64,000 nt of DNA from Defluviicoccus sp. (GTDB lineage Bacteria > Pseudomonadota > Alphaproteobacteria > Rhodospirillales > Defluviicoccaceae). The translations under genes were made by a program, and so were the position numbers. Position 1 is the stretch's first letter. Each line of letters opens with the position of its first letter. The notes under the pieces were generated by a model. That model saw nothing but the letters and a program-made list of their open reading frames with translations. It did no database searches and had not been told where the DNA came from. The stretch lies in contig JARSSM010000019.1 of NCBI GenBank assembly GCA_029624735.1, positions 186,001 through 250,000 of the forward strand. The letters run 5' to 3'. This document shows, piece by piece, positions 39,412 through 47,560 of this stretch.

Positions 39412-40542
39412 TCAGCGGGATGCACTCACGGGTGTGCACGCGCGGACGCCGCGCTCGTACCAGGCCTTGGTCCGCCGCGTGATCGACACCACCGAGAGCA
39501 TCACCGGCACCTCCACCAGTACGCCGACAACGGTCGCCAGCGCCGCGCCCGAATTGAAGCCGAACAGGACAATAGCCGTTGCGACCGCGAGTTCGAAGAA
39601 ATTCGAAGCACCGATCAACGCCGACGGCGCGGCGACGCAGTGAGCGACGCCCAGCCCGCGGTTTAGAAGGTAGGCGAGACCGGAATTGAAGTAGACCTGG
39701 ATCAGGATCGGCACCGCAAGGAGCGCGATGATCGTCGGCTGGCTCAGGATCTGCTCGCCCTGGAAGCCGAACAGGAGCACCAGCGTCGCCAGTAGCGCCA
39801 GGATGGAGACGGGGTGCAAGCGGGCAAGCGTCGCCTGCAATACCACCTCGCCTCTGCGCAGCAACGCCTGGCGCCACAGATGGGCGATGATCACGGGAAT
39901 GACGATGAACAGCACGACTGAAAGGAACAAGGTTTCCCACGGCACGGTGATCGCGGAGATGCCGAGCAGCAAGCCGACCACGGGCGCGAACGCGAACACC
40001 ATGATGGCATCGTTGAGCGCGACCTGGGACAACGTGAAGTGCGGCTCGCCGTCGCTCAAGTTTGACCACACGAACACCATCGCCGTGCACGGTGCGGCAG
40101 CGAGGATGATCAGGCCGGCGATGTAGGAATCGATCTGTTCAGCCGGCAGCCAGGGGCGGAACAGCCAGCCGATGAACAGCCATCCCAACAGCGCCATCGA
40201 GAACGGCTTCACGGCCCAGTTGATGAACAGCGTCACGCCGATGCCGCGCCAGTGCTCCTTGACCTGATGCAGCGCCCGGACGTCGATCTTCAAGAGCATC
40301 GGAATGATCATCAGCCAGATCAGCACCGCGACCGGCAGGTTGACGCGGGCGATCTCGGCACGGCCGATCGCCTGAAATGGACCCGGCAGCCAATGGCCAA
40401 GCGCGACGCCGGCGAAGATGCAAAGCGCCACCCAGAGGCTCAACGAGCGCTCGAAGAATCCGAGCCCTGCCCGCGCGCGCGCATCTGGCGCTGGCGCGAC
40501 AAGCGTTGCTTCCGTCGGCGCAGGTGGGTTTCGCGGCGGCAT
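39412..40542 (-). CDS. acr3: Arsenite efflux permease Acr3
   Basis: Acr3 exports arsenite, here from about ten transmembrane helices (376 residues). Characteristic parts are PVAVLIWLMIIPMLLKIDV, AAPCTAMVFVWSNLSDG with the essential cysteine, VALNDAIMVFAFAP and [25 protein letters not shown] sequence near the end. ATG 40542 (MPPRNPPAPTE) was chosen; 38 further upstream codons overlap the arsC region and are not conserved. The C-terminus reads GVRACTPVSASR, while the duplicate at 37903-38090 ends GVRACAHP; a two-base indel accounts for the difference, so this tail may be altered. It is preceded by arsC. Confidence 0.93.
   Translation of the reverse strand: MPPRNPPAPTEATLVAPAPDARARAGLGFFERSLSLWVALCIFAGVALGHWLPGPFQAIGRAEIARVNLPVAVLIWLMIIPMLLKIDVRALHQVKEHWRGIGVTLFINWAVKPFSMALLGWLFIGWLFRPWLPAEQIDSYIAGLIILAAAPCTAMVFVWSNLSDGEPHFTLSQVALNDAIMVFAFAPVVGLLLGISAITVPWETLFLSVVLFIVIPVIIAHLWRQALLRRGEVVLQATLARLHPVSILALLATLVLLFGFQGEQILSQPTIIALLAVPILIQVYFNSGLAYLLNRGLGVAHCVAAPSALIGASNFFELAVATAIVLFGFNSGAALATVVGVLVEVPVMLSVVSITRRTKAWYERGVRACTPVSASR
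39425..39610. repeat. Right copy of ~187-bp direct repeat (inside acr3 3' end)
   Basis: 186 bp, the acr3-resident copy of the repeat described at 37903-38090. Similarity stops exactly at 39610/38090 (…GCA then CCGATC here, GCCGGG there) and at 39425/37903. The near-identity implies a recent event. Confidence 0.95.
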
Positions 40543-40621
40543 ATCTGCACTCCGTGGGTTGAACGTGCGGGGGGACGGGGTCGCGGGAACGGGCCGGGGA
40601 AGTCGGTCCCATGCGGCGACC

Positions 40622-41044
40622 CTAGAGAACGCGTCGCCCCTCCGCGTCGACAACAAGCTCGCCGTCCTCCTTGGCGAAGGCGGAGTGCTGCGGGTTCGGC
40701 AGAATGTCGAGCACGGCTTCCGAAGGCCGGCAGAGCCGCACGCCCAAGGGCGTGACGACGAGCGGCCGGTTGATCAGGATCGGGTGCGCGATCATGGCGT
40801 CGATCAGCTGATCGTCTGTCAGCGCGGGGTTATCGAGACCGAGTTCGTCGTAGGGCGTGCCTTTGCGCCGCAGCATCGCACGCGGAGAAATGCCGGCGCG
40901 GGCGATCAGGTCGACCAGTTCGGCACGGCTCGGCGGAGTCTTCAGGTACTCGATGACTTGCGGTTCTTCACCCGAGTTCCGGATCATCGCAAGGACATTG
41001 CGCGACGTTCCGCAGGCCGGATTGTGGTAGATCATGATCGTCAC
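40622..41044 (-). CDS. arsC: Arsenate reductase (glutaredoxin-type ArsC)
   Basis: A 140-residue enzyme that reduces arsenate to arsenite for export by Acr3. [20 protein letters not shown] contains the catalytic cysteine, and the arsenate-binding arginines are in LINRPLVVTPLGVRLCRP. The start is GTG 41044 with GGAGGAGG six bases before; an ATG nine bases later is the alternative. The GTG lies within the 3' end of arsR (77-nt overlap). Confidence 0.94.
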   Translation of the reverse strand: MTIMIYHNPACGTSRNVLAMIRNSGEEPQVIEYLKTPPSRAELVDLIARAGISPRAMLRRKGTPYDELGLDNPALTDDQLIDAMIAHPILINRPLVVTPLGVRLCRPSEAVLDILPNPQHSAFAKEDGELVVDAEGRRVL

Positions 41045-41366
41045 TGCGGCCTCCTCCCTTTCCGTATCCGCAAATTTCCGGGCGCCCCTGGCAACAGTCC
41101 TCGGTGAGGAACGTCACCAGCCGGCGGGTGCCTTCGACATCGACGGCGTAGAAGATCCGCCGCTCGACCCGCCAGGAACGCAATAGCCCGGCGCGTTCGA
41201 GGTGCGCCAAGTGGTGCGACAACGTTGACGGCGGCACAGCGATCCGTTCGGCGATCGCGCCGGCCGGCAGGCCGTTCGGCCCTTCGCACATCAGCAGCCG
41301 GAACACCGCCAAGCGATGCGGTTGCGCCAGGGCCGACAAGGCCTCAACAGCAACAATGATTTCCAT
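40968..41366 (-). CDS. arsR: ArsR-family arsenic-responsive repressor
   Basis: A 132-residue winged-helix repressor: [35 protein letters not shown] (recognition helix) and [11 protein letters not shown]. The arsenite site appears to be the C-terminal CCQGRPEIC, matching the Cys-Cys-x5-Cys arrangement known in Acidithiobacillus-type ArsR rather than the R773 ELxxCVC type. The last ~32 residues are not family-like and overlap arsC by 77 nt. In the next frame a stop would overlap the arsC GTG as GTGA, so a one-base loss in the purine run near 41050-41065 may have extended the protein. Confidence 0.9.
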   Translation of the reverse strand: MEIIVAVEALSALAQPHRLAVFRLLMCEGPNGLPAGAIAERIAVPPSTLSHHLAHLERAGLLRSWRVERRIFYAVDVEGTRRLVTFLTEDCCQGRPEICGYGKGGGRSDDHDLPQSGLRNVAQCPCDDPELG

Positions 41367-41377
41367 GTTTTGAGAAT

Positions 41378-41389
41378 TATCGAAAGATA
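41378..41389. promoter_or_regulatory. Possible ArsR operator
   Basis: TATC-GAAA-GATA is a small dyad about 12 nt upstream of the arsR start, in an AT-rich stretch (TTTTGAGAATTATCGAAAG). The position suits autoregulation by ArsR. The arms are short, so the call is weak. Confidence 0.3.
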
Positions 41390-41521
41390 GCTCGCTGTCA
41401 AGCGATTTGCGCTCTCAATCGACCCAATCGCTTATATCAACAAGAAATATTCACTGGATCGCTGAATGGCGTGACGCTACCTCCAAACAAGCATGTTTCG
41501 GAGAGCAGGAGGACCAATAGC

Positions 41522-42001
41522 ATGGCCACGGCACCGCAAATCGACATCGGTATCGACGCAAAGGACAGGGTTGCAATCGCTGAGGGGCTGTCACGATTGC
41601 TCGCCGATACATTCACGCTGTACCTGAAAACCCATAACTTCCACTGGAACGTGACCGGACCGCAGTTCAACTCACTGCATCAGATGTTCATGCAGCAGTA
41701 TACGGAACTGTGGCAGGCCTTGGATGAGATCGCCGAACGGATCCGCGCACTTGACGTGCCGGCGCCCGGCTCTCAGGCCGCGTTCGCGAAGCTGACCTCG
41801 ATCGCCGAGGAGACCGCGGTGCCAGCGGCCGGGGAAATGTTGAAGCAGCTTGTTGCCGGCCACGAGGCGGTGGCACGCACGGCACGGGCTGTTTTCGTGA
41901 GTGCCGATGCCGCCAACGACCAGCCGACCGCCGATCTCCTGACCCAACGGCTGCAGGTGCACGAGAAGACGGCGTGGATGCTGCGCAGCATGCTGGCGTA
42001 A
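41522..42001 (+). CDS. dps: Dps-family ferritin-like protein
   Basis: A 159-residue four-helix protein: [20 protein letters not shown] and [20 protein letters not shown] carry the ferroxidase His and Asp/Glu positions of Dps, which stores iron and protects DNA from peroxide. The N-terminus ([15 protein letters not shown]) lacks a lysine-rich DNA-binding tail, so iron detoxification may dominate. ATG 41522 sits after GCAGGAGGACC; the longer frame upstream is not conserved. It is divergent from the ars operon and convergent with a glycosyltransferase gene. Confidence 0.92.
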   Translation: MATAPQIDIGIDAKDRVAIAEGLSRLLADTFTLYLKTHNFHWNVTGPQFNSLHQMFMQQYTELWQALDEIAERIRALDVPAPGSQAAFAKLTSIAEETAVPAAGEMLKQLVAGHEAVARTARAVFVSADAANDQPTADLLTQRLQVHEKTAWMLRSMLA

Positions 42002-42030
42002 GCAAACCCGAGGCGGACGGCGAACCGCCC

Positions 42031-43308
42031 TCACGCCGCCGCAGTCATGCCCGCGCGGGCGCGCCGGTCTGGGTTCAGAGCGGTGTCCGCCCGCGCCGGG
42101 TCGGCAACGGCTTTCAAAGCCTGCAACAGCTGGGCACCGCGCACCGGCCACTCGAAATGCCCCTGGCATTTGGCAAACGCGCGGTTCTGCAGAACATTCA
42201 AGCGCTCAAAATCGTCGATCAGGGCGACCACCTTCAGCGCCAAGTCCTCCAGCGTCTCCGCGACGATGAGATCGTCGCCCTCGTCGAGCGCCAGTCCATG
42301 CGCTTGGCCGGCCATCGTCACCAGCGGCACGCGATGGAAGATATACTGCAGGTTCTTGTGCTTGAAGCCGCCGCCGACGCGATCGGCCATGATGCCGACC
42401 CGCGATGACGCAAAGTACGGTGAGACATCGTCGACCCGGCCGACGAAACGGCAGCAGCTGGCGACGGCAGCCGCGTCGCGGGCGAAGTCGGCATCGACAT
42501 TGCCAACGATGTCGACGTGAATGCCGGCCTTGGTGAAGATCGGCTCGGCGCAGCGCAGGAAGTCCATCATGTTCTGCTTCTTCGCGATCCAGTTGATGGA
42601 GCCGAAGATGATGCAGGTCCGAGGCACCGCGGCCGTGATCGTCCGTTGCGGCACGATCGCGCCGTCATAGCCCGGCAGCAGGCAGAGGATCGGCTTGTCC
42701 GGGAAATCCCGCCGGTAGAGGTCGCGGTCTGCCTCGGTGATGGTCGTCATCAGCGCGCTGCTCTCGATCATGAAGCGTTCCAGGCGGACGAACTTGCGCG
42801 CATCATGCTTCAGGACCGCCTTGAAAGCCGCCGAGCCCTGGTGCGAGGCCGCGACTTCCATCTTCAGCGACATCTCGTGATTGTGGGAGACATAGACGAT
42901 CGGCACCCGCCGGCCGCACCGGCGCTGCCAGCTCAACACCGGCGCGAACGCCCAGCCCATGCCGACGTGGTTGATGATGACGACGTCCCACGGCTCGGCA
43001 TCGAGCTGGCGGCTGAGCTCCCGCCGATACTCCTTCGTCCCGTTGCGGTAGGCATCACCCGGCAAGCCGCTCAACAAGCTCCAGATGCGGTTGACCGGCT
43101 GGCGGCGAATGACCCGCCACACCACGCCGTCCTCGGCGCGGGTGCAAACATCCTGGCCGGCCGGCACGTCGTCCGCCGTCTGGCTGAGCGCAAGCGCCGT
43201 AACCGCGGCGCCGGCGCCGGCCAGATTCTCGATCAGGTTGCGCGCATAAAGAAGGTCGCCGCGGACGGTCGGTTTCGGAAACTCGCGTGTCAACCACAGG
43301 CAGCGCAT
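42031..43308 (-). CDS. Glycosyltransferase, GT4-like
   Basis: The 425-residue protein has a two-domain GT-B layout. The N-terminal part is MRCLWLTREFPKPTVRGDLL, the middle PIVYVSHNHE, and the C-terminal nucleotide-sugar domain includes IFGSINWIAKKQNMMDFLR, VDIVGNVDADF and MADRVGGGFKHKNLQYIFH. These resemble family 4 glycosyltransferases for surface polysaccharide. No signal peptide or membrane segment is seen. It is divergent from the algD-like gene, so the two may supply the same glycan (inference). The sugar donor is unknown. Confidence 0.8.
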   Translation of the reverse strand: MRCLWLTREFPKPTVRGDLLYARNLIENLAGAGAAVTALALSQTADDVPAGQDVCTRAEDGVVWRVIRRQPVNRIWSLLSGLPGDAYRNGTKEYRRELSRQLDAEPWDVVIINHVGMGWAFAPVLSWQRRCGRRVPIVYVSHNHEMSLKMEVAASHQGSAAFKAVLKHDARKFVRLERFMIESSALMTTITEADRDLYRRDFPDKPILCLLPGYDGAIVPQRTITAAVPRTCIIFGSINWIAKKQNMMDFLRCAEPIFTKAGIHVDIVGNVDADFARDAAAVASCCRFVGRVDDVSPYFASSRVGIMADRVGGGFKHKNLQYIFHRVPLVTMAGQAHGLALDEGDDLIVAETLEDLALKVVALIDDFERLNVLQNRAFAKCQGHFEWPVRGAQLLQALKAVADPARADTALNPDRRARAGMTAAA

Positions 43309-43672
43309 GCTTGAGGACCTCTCACAGCCAGAGCGGGGACGACAACACCGGGGGCGCGGACGGAAGACGTCTCAAATCGGGATTTAACGGAATTAATACT
43401 ACCACCAGCATATAGCATAACGGCCAGTGCGCGCATCGTGATCTTCCGCACTCAACAACTCGCTAATCGCATGGTATAGCGCGCCGCGTAGATGCTACAC
43501 TGGCAGAGAAGCCCCGGCCCGCGCAAGCGGGCGCTGAACGTCCCACCGATCATCGCGGCGGGAGCGGGCCTGTCTGGCGCGTTGCTCGCGCAGATGGCAC
43601 GGCCCCACCGGCCGCCACCCGTCATGTGCTATCACCCCGAAGCCGTCGCCCGAACCGGAGAGGAATAGAAGG
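43309..43672. other. Divergent intergenic region, glycosyltransferase/algD-like
   Basis: No gene is seen in these 364 bases. The left third (43375-43440) is AT-rich (ATTTAACGGAATTAATACTA) and probably holds the two promoters, but no pair of boxes is convincing. The region nearest algD is GC-rich, with GGAGAGGAA just before its start as ribosome binding site. Confidence 0.5.
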
Positions 43673-44986
43673 ATGCGGATCAGCGTTTTTGGCCTTGGCT
43701 ACGTTGGCTGCGTGTCGGCCGCCTGCCTCGCGCATGGCGGGCACCGCGTCATCGGCGTCGATGTCAACCCGACCAAGGTTGATCTCATCAACCGCGGCGC
43801 GCTGCCGGTGGTCGAGCCCGGTCTCGATACGATGATTGCCGAAGCGCTCAAATCCGGCACGCTGAGCGCCACCACTGACGCCGCCAAGGCCGTCAACGAG
43901 ACCGATCTGTCGCTGGTCTGTGTCGGCACGCCGAGCCAGCCGAGCGGCAGCCTTGATCTCACCTACGTCGCCCGTGTCTGCGAACAGATCGGCGCCGCAC
44001 TCGCCACCAAGGCCGCGCGGCACGTGGTCGTCATCCGCTCCACCATCCTGCCCGGCACCAGCAAGAACCTGATCACGCCTGCACTCGAGAAGGCTTCCGG
44101 CAAGCGCGTCGGCGAGGGCTTCGGCCTGTGCCACAATCCAGAGTTCCTGCGCGAAGGCACCGCCGTGCGCGACTACTACGAACCGCCAAAGATCGTCATC
44201 GGCGGCAGCGACAAAGAAGCCTGCACGGCGGTCGAAGTAATCTATCAGGACATCAAGGCGCCCTTGATCGTCACCGACATCGAGGTCGCGGAACTTGTCA
44301 AGTACGCCGACAACTGCTGGCATGCGGTGAAGGTGTCGTTCGCCAACGAGATCGGCAACATTGCCAAGGCGGTCGGCGTCGATTCGCATCGGGTGATGGA
44401 GATTTTCTGCCGCGACGACAAACTCAACCTGTCGCCCTATTACCTGAAGCCGGGCTTCGCGTTCGGCGGCTCGTGTCTGCCAAAGGACCTGCGCGCGCTT
44501 GCCTACGCCGCGCGCCAGGTGGACGTGCCGGTGCCACTCCTGACCGCGACGCTGGAGAGCAACCGCCTGCAGATCAAGCGCGGGCTGGAGCTGGTTATGG
44601 CCGCCGGCGGCCGCAAGGTCGGCGTGCTCGGCTTCAGCTTCAAGGCCGGCACCGACGATGTGCGCGAAAGCCCGATCATTGAGGTGATCGAGGGCCTGAT
44701 CGGCAAGGGCTACGATCTCAAGCTCTATGATCGCAATGTCCGCTTGGCCTCGCTGATCGGCGCAAATCGGGAGTTTCTGGAGACGCGCATTCCGCACATC
44801 GCGCGGCTGATGGTCGACCGCATCGACGATGTGCTTGCGCACGGCGATGTGATCGTCATCGGCAACAAGGCGCAGGAGTTCCAAGACGTGCTGGGCCGGC
44901 TGCGCAACGGCCAGAAGGTCATCGACCTGGTCCGCATTGCGGAGGCCAAGTGCTCGGACGACCACTATCAGGGGATCTGCTGGTAG
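43673..44986 (+). CDS. algD: GDP-mannose 6-dehydrogenase (AlgD-like) of the UDP-glucose/GDP-mannose dehydrogenase family
   Basis: The 437-residue enzyme oxidises a nucleotide sugar to its uronate. NAD loop VFGLGYVGCVSAACLA, the catalytic cysteine in FAFGGSCLPKDLRALAY, and NPEFLREGTAV are clear. The segments GEGFGLCHNPEFLREG and YYEPPKIVIGG, and the C-terminal end YQGICW, resemble AlgD (GDP-mannuronate for alginate) more than Ugd. The Alg44/Alg8-like pair at 55-58 kb supports this. A UDP-glucose substrate is the alternative. ATG 43673 follows GAGAGGAA. Confidence 0.85.
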   Translation: MRISVFGLGYVGCVSAACLAHGGHRVIGVDVNPTKVDLINRGALPVVEPGLDTMIAEALKSGTLSATTDAAKAVNETDLSLVCVGTPSQPSGSLDLTYVARVCEQIGAALATKAARHVVVIRSTILPGTSKNLITPALEKASGKRVGEGFGLCHNPEFLREGTAVRDYYEPPKIVIGGSDKEACTAVEVIYQDIKAPLIVTDIEVAELVKYADNCWHAVKVSFANEIGNIAKAVGVDSHRVMEIFCRDDKLNLSPYYLKPGFAFGGSCLPKDLRALAYAARQVDVPVPLLTATLESNRLQIKRGLELVMAAGGRKVGVLGFSFKAGTDDVRESPIIEVIEGLIGKGYDLKLYDRNVRLASLIGANREFLETRIPHIARLMVDRIDDVLAHGDVIVIGNKAQEFQDVLGRLRNGQKVIDLVRIAEAKCSDDHYQGICW

Positions 44987-45055
44987 CACAGCTCCGCGCA
45001 AAGCCACCTGCCGGCCAGTTCCCTCGCCTCCCCTCGCTCGGATCGGCTCGCCCGC

Positions 45056-45094
45056 CTGCATAGCAGCCATGCGCAAATACCGGCTGCTATGCAG
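45056..45094. promoter_or_regulatory. Perfect 13-bp inverted repeat between algD-like and CBS genes
   Basis: CTGCATAGCAGCC (45056-45068) and GGCTGCTATGCAG (45082-45094) are exact reverse complements separated by 13 nt. No T-tract follows. It could be a terminator for the algD-like gene or an operator or leader structure for the CBS-permease operon, 86 nt upstream of its first start. Confidence 0.6.
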
Positions 45095-45180
45095 AAATGG
45101 GAGTGCTACGGTCTCGCCGCTTTCACACGAAGGGGCGGACAACAGCCCTCAACAACAATCATCAGGGAGACTTGAAACAG

Positions 45181-45654
45181 ATGGCTTGCAGAGAAATCAT
45201 GACCGCCAATCCACCGGTACTACACCGGGAGGACACGGTCAAAGATGCGTTGGATCTCTTGCTCAAGCACCGCTACTTGGCGTTGCCGGTGGTGGATGAC
45301 AACCGCCGCTACCTCGGCATGTTCGCCAAGAGCCGGCTTTTTGGCCTCCTCCTACCATCCGTCGTCGCAGGAGAGGGCAAACTCCCCGAGAGGGGCCAGC
45401 TCCCCAACCTCGCCTTCATGGACGATCACGTCGCTGACCTGCGATCGCGGTTCGATACAGTGGGTGAACAGCGGGTGGGTGAATACGCCGATCAGACCGT
45501 ACCCAAGATCGCGCCCGATGCGTCCCTGATGGAAGCCGTGCTGATCGTCTTCCGTACCCGCAACTTCGTGCCGGTGGTCGATCCGGTTACCAACCGACTG
45601 GAGGGGGTTCTTTCAACGTGGGACATCCTGAGCAAGATCAGGGAGCGCAACTAA
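45181..45654 (+). CDS. Stand-alone CBS-pair protein
   Basis: A 157-residue protein made of two CBS domains: IMTANPPVLHREDTVKDALD to LPVVDDNRRYLGMF, and VPKIAPDASLMEAVLIVF to VPVVDPVTNRLEGVLS. CBS pairs bind adenine nucleotides and gate enzymes or transporters. Its stop TAA is directly followed by the permease ATG at 45655, so it is most likely the regulatory partner of that permease. ATG 45181 follows GGGAGACTTG. Confidence 0.88.
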   Translation: MACREIMTANPPVLHREDTVKDALDLLLKHRYLALPVVDDNRRYLGMFAKSRLFGLLLPSVVAGEGKLPERGQLPNLAFMDDHVADLRSRFDTVGEQRVGEYADQTVPKIAPDASLMEAVLIVFRTRNFVPVVDPVTNRLEGVLSTWDILSKIRERN

Positions 45655-46995
45655 ATGGAACACCACGCGGCGGCCACAACGGCCGTTTTCGGCCTCAACC
45701 CGATGTGGATCGCGACTGCGCTCCTTGTCCTCACCTACGCCGCGGTGATTTCTGAACGCATCAACCGCGCCATCGTCGCTCTTCTCGGCGCCGGCCTCAT
45801 GATCGTGTTGGGCGTGCTGAACCAGGAGCGGGCGGTCGCGGGCGTCGATTTCAACACCATCGGCCTGCTCATCGGCATGATGATGATCGTCTCGGTGGTG
45901 CGGCGCTCCGGGCTGTTCGAATTCCTCGCTATCTGGTCGGCGAAAAAGGTAAAGGCGAGCCCCGCCGGCATCCTATTGATGCTGCAGATCGTGACGGCGG
46001 TCGTATCGGCTTTTCTCGACAACGTCACCACCGTCCTGCTCGTGGTACCGGTGACGTTCGTGATCTGCGAACGGCTGAAGGTCAAGCCGTATCCCTTCCT
46101 GGTGGCGCAGGTGATCGCCTCCAACATTGGCGGTACGGCGACCCTGATCGGCGACCCGCCCAACATCCTGATTGGCTCCTTGGTTGGCCTCGACTTCAAC
46201 CAGTTCGTCGTCAACCTCTCACCGGTGATTATCGTCATTCAGGTGGTGGTATCAGCGATCGTCCACGTCCTCTGGGGACGCACGCTGGTCGCGGCGGCGG
46301 AGGACCGCGCCAAGGTAATGGCGTTCAACGAGCACGAAGCGATCAAGGACCATGGGCTGCTCAAGAAGTCGCTGATCGTGATGGCGGCCGTACTAGTGGG
46401 CTTCGTGTCGGCGCGTTTCTTGGGCTTGGAACCGGCGACGATTGCACTCTTAGGCGCCGCGGTGCTCCTGTTGCTGGATTGCTTCGGCAAGCCGGCGGAA
46501 GAACAGAGCCAAGTCGTCACCCATACCTTCACCGAATGTGAGTGGATCACAATTTTCTTCTTCGTCGGCCTCTTCATCGTCATCAGCGGCGTTGAATCCA
46601 CCGGCCTGTTGGCGATCCTCGCCAACAAGCTGGTCGAAGCCACCGGCGGCGATCTCGCTACCACCGCAATCGCCATCCTCTGGGCGTCGGCGATCCTGTC
46701 GGCGATCATCGACAACATCCCGTTCGTTGCGACGATGATCCCGATGATTAAAGCGATGGCGCCGACCTTTGGCGGACCGGAAGGCCTGATGCCGCTCTGG
46801 TGGGCGTTGTCGCTTGGCGCTTGCCTCGGTGGCAACGGGACCTTGATCGGCGCGTCTGCCAATCTCACCGTGGCCGGCATGGCAGAGCGGGCGGGGATTC
46901 ACTTCGGCTTTCTTAAGTACACCAAGACCGCTTTCCCGATCATGCTGATCACCGTGGCGATCAGCCACGCCTATATTGCCTGGCGTTATCTCTGA
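45655..46995 (+). CDS. ArsB/NhaD-type ion permease (SLC13/IT superfamily)
   Basis: The 446-residue protein has about 11-12 transmembrane helices and the paired hairpin motifs of the ion transporter superfamily: NIGGTATLIGDPPNILIG in the first half and CLGGNGTLIGASANLTVAG in the second. NVTTVLLVVPVTFVI and IDNIPFVATMIPMI are the matching broken helices. Relatives include ArsB, NhaD and the human P protein; Na+, H+ or organic anion transport are all possible. The immediately upstream CBS gene suggests nucleotide-controlled gating. It is not near the ars operon, so an arsenite role is not assumed. Confidence 0.85.
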   Translation: MEHHAAATTAVFGLNPMWIATALLVLTYAAVISERINRAIVALLGAGLMIVLGVLNQERAVAGVDFNTIGLLIGMMMIVSVVRRSGLFEFLAIWSAKKVKASPAGILLMLQIVTAVVSAFLDNVTTVLLVVPVTFVICERLKVKPYPFLVAQVIASNIGGTATLIGDPPNILIGSLVGLDFNQFVVNLSPVIIVIQVVVSAIVHVLWGRTLVAAAEDRAKVMAFNEHEAIKDHGLLKKSLIVMAAVLVGFVSARFLGLEPATIALLGAAVLLLLDCFGKPAEEQSQVVTHTFTECEWITIFFFVGLFIVISGVESTGLLAILANKLVEATGGDLATTAIAILWASAILSAIIDNIPFVATMIPMIKAMAPTFGGPEGLMPLWWALSLGACLGGNGTLIGASANLTVAGMAERAGIHFGFLKYTKTAFPIMLITVAISHAYIAWRYL

Positions 46996-47007
46996 TCGCT
47001 GGAGCCG

Positions 47008-47046
47008 CACCCCGGGGCTCCGTCCTTGCGACGGCCGCCCCGGGTG
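47008..47046. terminator. Hairpin after the permease gene
   Basis: An outer stem formed by CACCCCGGGGC (47008-47018) and GCCCCGGGTG (47037-47046), with one bulged C, encloses an inner CCGTC-CTTGC-GACGG stem. No T-tract is present. It lies between convergent genes and probably terminates transcription. Confidence 0.5.
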
Positions 47047-47100
47047 TCCTTGATCGGTTGCCTTCTGATCAGTCAGCCCAGTTGAGCCCCTGGAAGGATG

Positions 47101-47520
47101 CTAGTCTTGGGGCTCGACCGCGCCGCGGACGTAACCTTTGTCCTCCATGCACTCATCGGTGAAGTCGCTCTCAAGGAAGGCCTGCGTTCCGGCAACCGAT
47201 GCGCCGGCATATTGCGGAGCGTACGGCGTGCCGAGGGGACAGGACGGATCGCGGAAGGTCGACCCGCCAGTGGTGAAGGTGCCGGGACAGCCCATGGGGG
47301 CGGCGGAGCCGCGAGGCATCAGTTGCGGGTCGTAACTGAGCCGGTATTGCGCCCTTAAGCGCGCCTCCCAGCGGCAGGCGCGCAGATCGTCGAGCATCGT
47401 TGCCTGCTCCGTTCCCGGCCGCTGCCATACCACGCTCTCGCACGCCGCGAGCCCTACGACCAGGGCTGGGATGACCAGCAAGACCCCGGGGGTCCACCGG
47501 CAACTTGGCCATTTCAGCAT
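47101..47520 (-). CDS. Predicted lipoprotein of unknown function
   Basis: The 139-residue protein begins with a type II signal sequence (PGVLLVIPALVVGLAAC), with a lipobox-like LAAC and Cys near residue 27. The mature part contains four more cysteines (ACRW, MGCPG, PSCPLG, DECMEDKGY). The last motif, with ECMxxKGY, recurs in small bacterial lipoproteins, but I do not recognise a named family. ATG 47520 follows AGAAGGCGG. It lies 40 nt downstream of the DUF533 gene on the same strand and is probably co-transcribed. Confidence 0.7.
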   Translation of the reverse strand: MLKWPSCRWTPGVLLVIPALVVGLAACESVVWQRPGTEQATMLDDLRACRWEARLRAQYRLSYDPQLMPRGSAAPMGCPGTFTTGGSTFRDPSCPLGTPYAPQYAGASVAGTQAFLESDFTDECMEDKGYVRGAVEPQD

Positions 47521-47560
47521 GTTCACCGCCTTCTGCCACTGCGCGCATCCCGCGCAGATT

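Noticed and set aside
38091..39424. Insertion sequence carrying a transposase
   Set aside because: The only gene is a Fic protein; there is no transposase, and the flanking 187-bp repeats are far longer than IS target duplications.
43622..45142. 506-codon minus-strand open frame opposite the algD-like gene
   Set aside because: The frame is a shadow of the dehydrogenase gene and has no family similarity.
45655..46995. Second arsenite pump of the ars operon
   Set aside because: It belongs to a broad ion transporter superfamily, lies about 4 kb away and pairs with a CBS gene rather than arsR.
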